Part shown: one piece after another, positions 26,401 to 37,200 of the stretch
Layout of the letters: every line of letters starts with the position of its first letter
Position numbering within the stretch: the first letter of the stretch is position 1
From: Bacteroides_D sp963546395
GTDB lineage: Bacteria > Bacteroidota > Bacteroidia > Bacteroidales > CAJPTX01
Length of the DNA: 64,000 nt
Assembly: GCA_963546395.1 (NCBI GenBank)
Contig: CAUUMS010000004.1
Coordinates: forward strand, 62,001-126,000
Direction of reading: 5' to 3'
Translations under genes and position numbers: made by a program
The notes under the pieces: generated by a model
Databases searched by the model: none
What the model saw: the letters and a program-made list of their open reading frames with translations, nothing else
What the model was told of the DNA's origin: nothing

Positions 26401-28156
26401 TCCCCTTGAGGGGCATACCAGTCTCATCCACTGGTACAAGCAAACGCATAGAAGGGCACTCGTCGAAAGCACCGCTGAGCACCTTAGGAGGCACGCTGCC
26501 CAGCTGTAGGCTGAAGAGCATCTTGCACTTGGCGAATGCGCCCATGCCGATTTCGGTGGCGTGGGGAAGCGTAGCACTCAGCAGGTTTTCGCAATCGTCG
26601 AAGCACTTGTCTCCCACCCTCGTCACGAGTGGCAAGTTGACCTGCGACAGGGCCTTACACAGAGAGACGGCCTCAGCCCCGAGCTCGAGCGTGTGAGGGA
26701 GCTCAAGCTTTGTGAGGAAGCTGAGGGAACGGAGCCCGCTATGAGGCACAGTGCGAAGCTTAGCCAGGTAGGCTTCAGTGATGCGAGGGTGCAGCTTGGA
26801 GCCGGTGACATCCATGTGGAGCTCGTGGTTCACCACCTCATCTTTCACCCTGAAGATGCGGAGCCCATTGTACCCGTTGTTGAAACCGCCAGCATAGTTC
26901 GGCACGTTCTCGCGAAACTCGTAGAACTTCACGTAATCATCAGCCAGGAAGGCACCCTCTAGCACTTCAACTGTATGCACGGTGGGGAGGCCATCCGCAA
27001 TAAGTTTGTCCTTCAGGATCTTGCCGTGGATGCCGGCAAAATCCTCGCCTTCAACATCGATCGCCTTCGACTGGTGATCCTTGTCGAGGGTAAAGCGCAT
27101 TTTCAGCTTGTTGGGGACAAACTTCACCTCAGCCGTCACATCGTGCGCTGGCATGCTGAAGCAGTATGACTTCTTATCGATCTGCACTACCACAGAGGGT
27201 TCACCCGTCTTGTAGGCCTTAATGGAATTGACATCCACCATGAACTTATTCGCCGGCTGAATGTTGAGGCACACCTCCGTGTTTTGCGTCACCGAGCCCG
27301 TGGGAATCGCAGACACGTTACCCTTATCTTTCTCGGTGCCCAGAACCATTACCTGGTAGAACTCTTCGGCCTCGAGGGCAAAAGCGTACCACCTCTTGTC
27401 CGACGTATTGCCGTCATCAACGGCCAGGTAGGCTTTCTCGGCCTTCGCCTTAGCCTCCCCCTCAAGTGGCTTACCATCCGGAGTTACCAGCTCGAGCATG
27501 GCCTCAGGCGATACCTGCTCTTTCCAGAAGTTGGCATCAACAGCTGTCGGGGGTACAGCACCCAGCTTGAGCGTTTCCAGGCCAGAACACTTGGCAAAGG
27601 CCTGAGTGCCAATTTTGGCCATCTTGGGGAAGCACATGGTTTTCAGGCCGGTAAAGCCATCCATGCTCGGGGAATTCCCCTGGCCAGCAAAAGCAAACTC
27701 AGCCATCTCGGTGGCATCCAGGAACGTAACCTCCTCGAGAGAGCCATTCCTAGGGAAGGGGTTGGCTGGCACTGTGACAACCTTGGCAATGAAAAGCCGC
27801 TTCAGGGTGGGGAACTTGAACGGGTAGCAGCCATTGCTGATGCCTGGCATGGGGTCAACCTTGGCCAGGGTGGTAGCCAGCGTGAGATCGGTAAGAGCCG
27901 ATAGGTTTTCACTGTTCTCACTCAGCCAATTCCAGTCATTCGTTGTGAAATCGCCGCCGTTGAGCTCCAATTTCACGATAGATCCGACTGCCACGTCCTT
28001 GAGGGCCTCCTGGAGCGAGGGCTTCGCCTCGAACTTCACGGGGGCAGCCCCACCGGTGAGCGTGTAGCTCCCCGAGAGATTGGCAGCGCGCACCAGCGGC
28101 ACTGCGGCGACTATAGCCAACAGTGCTACAACTAGCCGACTTATAATGTACCTCAT
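23492..28156 (-). CDS. BspA-type leucine-rich-repeat surface protein with T9SS sorting domain
   Basis: 1,554 aa from the ATG at 28156. A signal peptide (MRYIISRLVVALLAIVAAVPLVRA) is followed by two or three blocks of BspA-like leucine-rich repeats of the form F-x-G-C-x-x-L-x-x-V-x-x-P (about 80-240, 430-560, 720-1030). Next come a carboxypeptidase-regulatory-like beta-sandwich (about 1085-1155), three 94-aa tandem repeats resembling InlB-type bacterial repeats (about 1170-1450), and a Pro/Lys/Gln linker. The last 80 residues form a type A T9SS C-terminal domain with VGPNPCADVLRV and a terminal VVRIVKL. The protein is probably exported, cleaved and attached to the cell surface through A-LPS. 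Relatives such as BspA bind host matrix proteins and other bacteria; binding here is inferred. The protease gene lies 77 bp upstream. Confidence 0.9.
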   Translation of the reverse strand: MRYIISRLVVALLAIVAAVPLVRAANLSGSYTLTGGAAPVKFEAKPSLQEALKDVAVGSIVKLELNGGDFTTNDWNWLSENSENLSALTDLTLATTLAKVDPMPGISNGCYPFKFPTLKRLFIAKVVTVPANPFPRNGSLEEVTFLDATEMAEFAFAGQGNSPSMDGFTGLKTMCFPKMAKIGTQAFAKCSGLETLKLGAVPPTAVDANFWKEQVSPEAMLELVTPDGKPLEGEAKAKAEKAYLAVDDGNTSDKRWYAFALEAEEFYQVMVLGTEKDKGNVSAIPTGSVTQNTEVCLNIQPANKFMVDVNSIKAYKTGEPSVVVQIDKKSYCFSMPAHDVTAEVKFVPNKLKMRFTLDKDHQSKAIDVEGEDFAGIHGKILKDKLIADGLPTVHTVEVLEGAFLADDYVKFYEFRENVPNYAGGFNNGYNGLRIFRVKDEVVNHELHMDVTGSKLHPRITEAYLAKLRTVPHSGLRSLSFLTKLELPHTLELGAEAVSLCKALSQVNLPLVTRVGDKCFDDCENLLSATLPHATEIGMGAFAKCKMLFSLQLGSVPPKVLSGAFDECPSMRLLVPVDETGMPLKGNEREKAVKAYDDAPDGMIGDGLWYGWKLPKADVHTITVDAAISGGSVHAGQYGAEGQAVQVVVRPDDGKGIMELYYTEKGSTEKHVIMNNEFSMPKADITIHAVFAASTIKVKVNGAKEGEGETLTKALAAAGFGDDKEKEVKSIAIVGGSFHEKDWISLPLALYTDGSQDFSNLKEFSIGTTVSYLVEMPLTLDPPNQYFTEAAVETASIAQITRVADKAFAQSMALKKISLPDVTQMGKATFAGSKHLLEVVAPKLVQIGSSTFEGCTALKEMDLLNITSSGDYTFKGCSSLVKFGLPKVTSLGAGTFDGCTSLTTVEFPAVTISSVETFKGCTALTEAKFPVLQGVAQNMFEGCKALATVEIPAASKVEEKAFAGATSLAALRLPKVTEIGNSAFKGCTALTTIHVPMLTAVDADAFAGCTALKTMELPALPPDDVDEGAFKDCPSSRTLVLLDASGNKLTGVALQAAVAAYRAAEDGNTSDNLWYGWILPKEGTFMVTFNVTMNGNPLPGAAVTVMADDATKKKVGEGVTDGSGVFALPLEAGKYLYTITEEHCKDMNGTFEVKDADMPMPMAMEPKAPMPEHTLTYAQPANGALLVSSDAKGTKEIATGSKVAEETKVYVAVTPSDGYEVASLTVAGKPIAITLDKEGIARASFAMPAGDAEIVATLRAKSQKPEHTLTYAQPENGVLKVSRDAEGLQEVATGSKVAEETMVYVTVAPSAGYEVATITLAGKAAEVTPDKDGICKASFAMPAADAEIAATMKEMPKKPEYTLTYTQPENGMLKVSSDAEGTKEIATGSKVTEGTMVYVTVTPNAGYAVASITLAGKAAEVTPDKDGICKVSFAMPAADAEIAATMKQQAKPEPQPQPKPEPKPQPNPPSKTDVESSLLAGVTVGPNPCADVLRVLEAEQVARYAVLNLAGQVLQSGSNTQSTIEIQMQSSPAGLYVLRLTAHDGGVRVVRIVKL
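23804..24649 (-). repeat. Three tandem 282-bp coding repeats inside the LRR protein gene
   Basis: Units begin at 24649, 24367 and 24085, each exactly 282 bp (94 codons). Each unit opens PEHTLTYAQPENG or PEYTLTYTQPENG and ends MPAADAEIAATMK or close to it. The spacing is identical and the protein sequences are close, the last two units closest, which indicates recent duplication. Confidence 0.9.
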
Positions 28157-28196
28157 ACGACTAACCAATTAAAAAGTGAATACGGGATTAAACAAA

Positions 28197-28227
28197 GATC
28201 CCCGAGGCAAGAGATGCCCCGGGGATC
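28197..28227 (-). terminator. Hairpin terminator after the giant protease gene
   Basis: GATCCCCG pairs with CGGGGATC, followed by an A-C mismatch and GGCA/TGCC, around a 5-nt loop. On the minus strand TTTGTTTAAT follows. It lies 7 bp past the protease stop and 41 bp before the LRR start, so some readthrough into the LRR gene is possible. Confidence 0.8.
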
Positions 28228-28233
28228 GAAAAC

Positions 28234-31200
28234 TTACAGCTTCACAAAGCGAACTACGCGCGACAGGCGGCCTCGTTCGATTCGGAGCAGGTAGACACCC
28301 GCAGGTAGGGAGCGGACATCCAGCTGGGCATTACCCTCGGCGGTGAATCGGGAGTAAACCTGCCCAACAGTCGAAATGATAGCTACCCGATCCCCTAGCT
28401 CTAGACCGTCCACATAGAGGTGATCCGCAACCGGGTTTGGACGAACTGTCAGGCTGAGCTGCGACTCCACTTCAGTATTCGGATCGTTCGGCTTGGGCTC
28501 AGGAGCCGGCGGATTGGGATCCTTCACGAAGGTTGCCACGAGCGAGAGATTGGCTGGCAGAGTCAGTTGGGCCCTCCGCATCGGGGTAGGCACCTTCTCA
28601 CCGGTATCCTCACGCACAAGCCCCTTGAAAGTGTATCCCTCTTTGGCCACGAACTGCATGTCAACCACGTCGCCCACGTCGAAGTGAGACTGGGGTGTCA
28701 CGGCGCGTCCTTGGCAGGTCACGTTCATAGTGCCGCCCTCCTCGGGCTCTACGCGCCAGGTGAGCTTAGCCGGCTGGAAGTCCACTATGCTACGTGAAAC
28801 GATAACCGCAGTGTGCTTCACGTCAGAAGTGGCCTCCTCGGCAGGACGCATCAGATCGGTGCTCCCATCCGAGAGCCAGTAGAGGAACTTGTAGCCCTCC
28901 ATAGGCTCAACGGTGACGGGCTCGGTCATCTTTCCACCCTCTATCCACTGCTCGGTCACGTAGTCATCACCCTTCCGGAAACGGGCAGCTCCCACAATGG
29001 TGGACTCGTAGGTCACGTGCATAGAGGCGCTGCTCATGAAATGGGCCACCAGGTCGGCGCTCTTCTGCACTGGCGTAGCGGGCCGACGGGGCGTTGTGGC
29101 ACCATCGCTCCAACGGGCGAACTTGAAGCCCTCGTAGGGCACAGCATCCACGGGCTGCCCCGATGTGCCATAGGGCAACTCCTCGGTGGCTATGGGCGAG
29201 CCATTCTGCAAGACGCGGCCAGCTGTGGGCGGATCCGCCTTGTAGGTCAGGGTCACCTTAGGCTCACCCGTCACGAAAATGCTCACATTGTCCACCAGGG
29301 CCCAGTAGCTCCACTTGCTGGCGTAGCGAATGCGGAACTGAACGTAAGGCTTGCCAACAAGCTCACTCTTATCGAGCAGTCGGTTGAGATTCCAACGGTA
29401 GGTCATCGAGGTGATTTTGCCACCGAGGACTTTCCAACCGTCGCCGCAGTCGTACTCCAGGAAGAGGTTTGCACGCTCTTCCGTGTGGTCGCGGAACACG
29501 AGGTCGAATGCCACCGTAAGGCCACGCTTGGCAGCCGCCTCAGGCACCGTGAAACGCGGGGTGTACAGCGTCGATTCAAAGTCGGCCTTCGTCTCCCTAT
29601 CGGAGTCAACCACCATGAAGTAGCCATCGAGGTGATCGCCGAGGGTACGTGGGCTCTTGGAGATAAGCCATGGCTGCGCATAGCGACCGTTCATAGCAGT
29701 GGCCCACTCCTCGGGGAGTTTCGCCCCCTCGAAGTCGCACACGTACGGTATGGTGAGCATGCGACGGAAGAGGGCTGTGACATCCTTCGATGCCGTCACC
29801 TTCGTTTCCGTACGCTCACGCTCAGTAATCCCATCGCTCCAAGCCACGAAGTAGAAGCCATCGGCAGGCTTCGCCACAACCTTCGAGCCATCGCCCTCAA
29901 ACGCTACCTCCTGCTGAGCCTCGCCCTCAATGGAGCCATTGGCCCCGGCACTGTAGCGCAACGTGTAGTGCTTGCGAGCAAATTTGGCCGTGAACGACTT
30001 GTCTGCCTTCTCGGCCACGTCAGAGCGAGGATTGTCGGTTTTGCCATCATCCCACCCCTGGAAATCGAAGCCTACCTTGGCCTGAGCGAAGACAGGGAGC
30101 CCCGTCTGGCCTTCAGCTAGCAGCTGAGACTGCTTCCCGAAAAGGGTACCGCCATCGCCGTCCACCTTATAGGTGAGCGTCACCGTGGTAGCCACGAGAT
30201 CAATCTCTACGCGCTCGTCGGCCTGCTTAATGTCCACAGAGCCCTTCTGGGTGCTGTACCCGGCTTTTGAAGCGGCGTAAGAGGATGTGGCATTCTCCTT
30301 CACAGGCATTGTAACCATGCCATCAGCACCCGTCATATAGGCCCGGCCATTTACCATCACCTCGGCATTCTCCAACGGACTCGCATTGGCACGCACCAGG
30401 ATAGTGAGCTGGTACATGTCGCCCTGGGTAACGGTGAACTCACCACCCACAGGTGTTACGGTGTAGTTACCCACCTGGTACGGAGCATGCTTTGCTGCTA
30501 TCGTGTACATCCCCTTTGCCAGCGGGCCACGAGCCGGATCGACAACCTGGCCGTTCTGCTTAATCTCAAAATCGCCATGGCGATACGGATGGGGCATAAG
30601 GGCACGGTGGTTGGGCTCTACGAGACCCTCATACTCAAACGTCCAGGGGATATTGTGCCCATAGGGTACCTCCTTAACGGTGGGCTTCACCTTCACTGGC
30701 TTAGGCTTAACCTCAATGCTCTTGGTCAGCGTAGCAGACGCAGCATAGCCCTTTGCCGCAGGCTGCACGGCCGTGATGGTCGCAGTACCAACGCCACCGA
30801 TGTAGAGACGCTCGGCATTCACAGAGACCACATTCGGTGCTGTGGAGCTGCTCACGACAGGATTCTTCGCCTTGGAGGCAGATACAAACTCCAGGGCTAC
30901 AGACTCGGCACCGTACTCGTAGCTCGCCGCAGGTTCTGTCCAAGTGAGGGACTGCGACTGCTCTAGGCGCAACGTGTAGGTGTGCTTAGAACGCTTGTTA
31001 GCCGCCGTCACCACAAGCAGACGGATGTCCGAGAGGTCTATCTCGCTGTTATCCTCAATGGCCTTGGGCCCACCCTGCGAGAGCACCGCAAGGGTGGCAC
31101 CCGCAGACCTGGTAAACGTTACCTTAGCCTTCGTCGCATCAGCCAACGTGCCATGCGTGGCGGCATTGAGCGAGAAGAGAACGCCATCCGTGGTAATTGT

Positions 31201-34200
31201 GGCTGCGACATCCGCCTTGAGACCTGGGTTATCATCCTTCTTCAGGGTAGCCCCCGTGAGCTCGCAGGCAGCCGAAGCCTCATTCATCGCCGTGAACTTG
31301 ACCTCCTGCTCGAGCTTGACACCAAAGATCTCGAGCTCGGCCTTAATCACCACCGTCTTGTTGGCACTGAAGTCAAATTCGGTATCCTTTGTGACCTCTT
31401 TCCCCTCATAGAACAACTTCGTATGGGGCCAAGTGGTGAAGAACTCCGCATCCTTTATCTTGGAGAGGTCAGTCCCCTCGGGGAATACCACCTTGATAGA
31501 GCCGTCAGCCTGCTTGGAGTCATGCACCTGCAATTTGAACATGCTACCTACAAGGAGCGACTGCCGCGGATCACGCCATACGCACTTGTCAGAGGCCGGA
31601 ATACGTTCGGGACGCGTGAGTAGAAGACCCAGGTGCTCCTGATTCTTGAACTTGTGCGGCTGCGCAGCGGCACTGCCAGGGCCGTCATTGAATGGGAATT
31701 CATCGATCAGCCCTTCGGGCGGATTATTTTTCCAATCCTTCCGCACGTGCTTGAACATGTTGGCGGAGATTTCCTGCGGCTTCAGCGCACGAGACCACAT
31801 ACGGAACTCGTCAATCATGCCGTGGAAACGCGTCATCAGGTGTATAGCACCCTTCAGGGAGGGGGCATCCCGCCCTTCAGAGGCCGTAGCAACCTTCTGA
31901 CCATCCAGGTACATGGTGATCTCGCAGTTGCTTGTGCCCTGGAATTGCCCTACCTCGATCTTCTCTACCACGACGGCCAGATGGTGCCAACGCCCTGGCT
32001 TCACAAGGTCGGCACTAGGATTCTGGGTGTACACTACCGCACCATTACCGATCAGGGCTATCAGGCCATTATCCTTAACCTGCTTGGCAGCCATATTATA
32101 GGTGGTGGCAATGCGGAGTCCCTGCATGGAGATGAGCTCACCGTACTGACGCACTGTGGGATTAAACCAGAGCTCCATGGTGAAGGCACCTTTACTACCC
32201 CTTGGGATACTCTTCCACAGCTCAAGTGCAGAGGCCTCAATCTCCACCGCATCGTAAAGCGTCTTCTTCCCATCGGGAGATGCCTCCGGGGTAGAGCTGA
32301 GCACCCACTCGCCAGCAGATGTCGGATTGTCAAGGATCTTGAAGAGCGTGGTCGCCATCTCATTGTTATCAGGCTTGCCCAGGCCATCGAGCTCCTTGAT
32401 CACCACCTTGATGGTATGAGGCCCCAACTCAGAGAGATCGGCTTTGCCACCCGTCAACATGATGTTCTTGTAGCCACTCCAAGCATTCAGCTGGTCATTC
32501 ACCGTTACGGTTTCAGTCCACTCGTTCTTACCATCCACGGTGCATGTAGCCTGGAATTTACCCGACCACTTGATGTGTGAAACATTGGTCACCGTGATCC
32601 ACACAGACTCTTTATCCGTGAACGACTTGCTAACCTTCGAGCCACCCTTGGCAGGATCCGATACGCCCACGTAGGTCAGGGAGAGATCGCCTGCCAACGG
32701 ATTCTTACCCGGCTTGATCACCAGGATGTAATCGCGCATGTAGGCATTCTCCGTAAGCTCCTTAGCGCACACCGTGGCTACATCAGCTGACCTCGTGCTA
32801 TAGAGCGCACGCAGACGATAATTGCCCGGCTCGTGGCCCGTGGCATCCACCGTGAAGGGGAGCTTGCCGGGAGTCTTAGTGATGTCGACTCTCGCATCAA
32901 GTATCTGCTCGCTCTCCGCATCGAAGGTGCCGTCATTATTCCAGTCGACCCAAATCTTCGTGTGGGCAAACTTCTCGTGCTCTACATCGCTGAGCTCCAC
33001 AGAGGACACGCCATCGCCCTGGAAGATCTGGATGGGCTTGTCCATGAAGTTGATAGTACGATCGACACCCGCCTTCCACTGCGGGATGCAATAGCGGTCG
33101 TACACCATCCACGTGAAGAACTTGTTGTCGGCCATTGTGCCATCCTGCGCAATAAGATCGATTCGCAGCTTCTTCGCCGTACGCATGGGGACTCCCTTAA
33201 TCTTCTGCAGAATGGTGAACGTGTCTACCCCAAGCGGAATATTCTGGAGGATCTGCTGTGCCGGGAGGCGGAACCCATCAGCTACGCGAATCAGGGCCCT
33301 GGGCACCAACTTCTTGGTGTTATTGCGGATAGAGACCTTCACGGGCACATCAGCCGTGGGGGTATCGCCCGTGTGCTGAATCGTTGCGCCGAGCAGAGAC
33401 AGAGGATTGCTCGCGGGCACAAGATCCACCTCGGCCACCCAACCCTCAGCACCTTCCTCTCGGTCATCCGACTGGAAGAAGAAGCGCAGCGAGCCATCCT
33501 CCGAGCCCGACACGTACGTCTGCCCATCGATAGTAGCCGTCAAATCATCGTCCAGCTGGTCGACAGGCAGCTCATCATCCGTCTTCTCCCAGGCATTCAG
33601 GTTGGTGTACACGTCGAGAATCCCGAGCTCCTTCTTCGTGTTGAACTTACGGAACACCGCACGAACCTTCATGGACGGATCCTCGGGCTCAAAGGTGATA
33701 GTCGACTTTTGATCCTTGCCATAGTCGCCCAGCAACCCGCTATTGTCAGTGAAGATCCGCTTACGCTTCCCAATCGTGTAGCGAAGGTTAGGATCCTGCG
33801 CATTCTGCCGAGGATCGAGCTCACGTGGCAGGTAGAAGGAGGTCGGCATGGGGATTACGTCGCCGTAATTTCGCACTGTAGCCTCAGCGTGATTATCCTG
33901 CGGGTAGACATCGCCAGGGCATACCACATCGAAAGCCACGTGGCGCACAGCCCCCTCGGGCTTGCTCACGCTAAGGTCGAGCGGGAACATCATGCTTATC
34001 TCATCGTAGGGCAGCAGCTTCTCAATACGCTTGCTAGCCTTCCAAGCCCCATCGACGTAAGCATTCACCTCCAGGTTCTTCTCCTCACGGATGCTACCAT
34101 TCACGAAAGTCAGCTTGAAATCGCTCACCCCAAGGTTGGCACCATCTACTGGAGTCCTGGTGATAGCAAAACCCACGTCGGGCTTATCCTGCGGACGCTC

Positions 34201-37200
34201 GATATAAATGCCGGTGAGCAACAGTCGATCCGCCGTATTACGCGTCAGCTCCCACCCCTCATGCTGGAGACGAAGGGAGTGTACGCCTCCGTTGGACTCC
34301 AGCTCGTACACGAGCTCAAAGTCGGAGTCCTTACCATGGTGCACCTCGATACCACGCACATCCTTCAGCGGCTTGTCATCCCACAGCACCCGGAATGAGC
34401 TCGTCTTAGGCTTATGGGCATGGGCACTCGTCACAGCACCACGCAGGCGCAGCACCAGCTTCTCGCCTTTGAGTGCATCCATATCCAGCTGGCAGACGCG
34501 CAGCTCGAAGAGGTATGCCTTATTCTTCTCATGGAAAAAGCCCACCAGCGTGTCGTACGGCTGATCGGGGTTCTGACGAACGATATCAGCCTGTATCAGG
34601 TTAGAGCCTTGCGGTAGCCCACGATCGGTGTAGGGGTTCATATCGAATGTCCGCTGAACACCACGCACCGACTCCATGTAAGGCGAGGGCCAGATGCGGA
34701 AGTTCTCCGCAAACGGAATCATCGCCGGAGTGAGCTTAAGCTTCTCAAAGGCACGCACCTGTACCGCCTTCGAGCGTCGGCCCAGCTCTCCATTCTCCAG
34801 CTTAGCCGCCAGAGCGAGCAAAGCTGTCTCACGACCGGCCAATTTAGGCTTCAGCAGATCGGCCACCTCCTTGGAGGTCGCATCCTTCTCTATGTCGCTC
34901 AGCTTCTCCCAGCTCTCAGTGCTCACATCGCCCAACAGGAGCGCATATCCATTCGTGGCCTCCCCGGTGGGTGCTGCCTTCCACGTCAGCTTCCACTGGT
35001 TTCCGCTGCACAGATCCGTCCCACGATCGAGTGTCAGGTCGTACGGCACCGGCGCCACTGTGAATGGCTGGCTCAGAGCCATACCCCCCTGCTGATCTCG
35101 CAGCCGGAGCACGGCCTGATGCGTCGTCTTCGCATCCTTGGGAATCGTGTAATTCACGATGGCGTACGATTCGGGGAGCCTGAGCTCGCCGGTAAATGTC
35201 TTCCCACCGTCATACGAAATATCAATAGTGCTGGGCACCTTATCAGTCGAGCTTCCTGCGTAATCCTCAATGTGGGCCAGCAGCGTCTCGCCCGGTGCAT
35301 ACTGAGCACCTCCGGCGGGAGTGGTGAACCGTACGCGATCCGGAACCTCAAACCACCATACCAGCACGCACTCCTGCGGGCCTTGAGGAACCTGCGTACC
35401 TGTGATGTTAACCTTCAGCTCGCTGACACCCTTCAACTCGTCAGTGGAGAACGTGACTTGCTCAATATTGTTCCGGTCATCAACCTTACGCGTAGCCGGC
35501 TCCTCCACCTTACCCTTAGTATGGTCACACACCCACGGCTTAAGGCCATTGACAGTGAGGTCCAAATCGTTTACCAGAGCCTTATCGCCCCAGTTGTACA
35601 CCTTGGCGACCGTGGCATCATTCCACACCAGCATGACACGTGCACGCTGCGCTCCAGCGGGCACTGGGATCTTACGCTCAACCGTCTTGCCATTCTCCAC
35701 CTTAATGCCCTGCTCAAACCACTTACGCTCAATGGTGAGCACCATCTTCTCAGCATTCAGAATGCCGTACCCATGCTTAAAGTCTGGCCCTGCGGGCGCC
35801 ACGTCAGTAGCCGTGTTGCAAGCTAGAGCCCGCAGAAGGTCGGCACGAATGTCTTGGCCCTGGTGCAGCTGCTTGTAGCGTTGGCTCACCAGCACCAGGT
35901 GCCCTGTGGCAGTGGGACACGCCATGGAGGTACCCGACATGCTACGCGAACCACCGAATGGTTGCGCACTCGATACCTCGTAGCCCTTGGTCACCACATG
36001 TGGAGCCAATCGTCCATCGTCCATTGGGCCCCAAGAGCTGAAGTTCGTCATACGACCGATCAGGTCGACAGCCCCTACCAGCAGCGAGTTCTTCGTACGG
36101 TTAGAGACCGTGCCATAGCCCCGCTTTCCGTAGTGTTTCTCCACGGAGTCCTTACACCCCTGCTGCTCGTTACCACAAGCGTATACCGGCAGCAGCGTCG
36201 GATTCTTATTTACAAGCTGATCCATCAGGAGATCCCTCGACAGCTTGTTGTAGGCAAACCCGTAGTAGGTGATACACATCAGGTTCAGCGGGAGGCCATA
36301 GGAGTTCTGCGTCAGGGTGATGCCATCCTTCTTGTGGCTCATATCCATCTCCACAGCCTCCAAACGATCCCCAGGTGCTCCCTGAGAGAAGTTCCACGTC
36401 CAAGCCTGGGCCTTCGGTGCAATCCCCTCGATCAGCGGGTCTGTCATGCCGCTCCCCAGCACTGTACCGGCCACGTGCGTGCCGTGCTGAGCCCCACCAC
36501 CAGCGAAGAGCTGGTACTCCTCATGATGGACACGTTTCCCAAAGTCGGGGGAGTAGACCACATTCCCGTCCCAGATTCCCACGCGCATACCCTCGCCGTG
36601 GAGATTACGCCCCATGAACTTGTCCGAGAGCGCCAGCACATCGCCACGGCTCAGGCTACGCCCTGTTCTATTCTTCAGCACAGCTGGCGCAGCCACAGGC
36701 GACATATACACAACCCAAGGTAGGGAGGCCACACGCTGTAGACTCGTCTGCGACACCACGCACTGGGCAAGATGGAAATCGGGATGTATGGTCACATCGG
36801 TAGCCCCAGCACTACGCAGCGCAGCCTGCACCACAGCCTGGTCTGCATTCGGCGCGTAGGTGATGTCCAGGCGCACGCTCGCTCGTCCCGTCTTGCTCCA
36901 ATCGGGAACAAGGGCCGAATCTAGCAGCTCCGACATCTTCCACTCGGGCTCCACGGGCAACACGCTCCGTAGTACGCTACCACGGAACGCCTGCTGCACA
37001 TCGACCCCGTCACGAATGCGAGCCCAGTAGGCCCGATTACCCAAATAATCGCCCAGCCTAAGGCCTTTATCCTCTAAGGCTTTCTGGGTGCTGGCCGATG
37101 GGATCTCCGTCAGCTGCACTAGTACATTGCGTTCGCCACCCACGCTAGCCCCCAGGTTGGGTAGCGTCACGCCGCGAACCCGTCCCTGCACATTGGCGGG

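Noticed and set aside
28813..34398. Long + strand open frames (up to 521 codons) opposite the protease gene
   Set aside because: They are antisense to a gene with clear domains, have no family motifs, and arise from the codon bias of the GC-rich genome. The same applies to long frames opposite rpoB (15082-16260) and valS (45037-46731).
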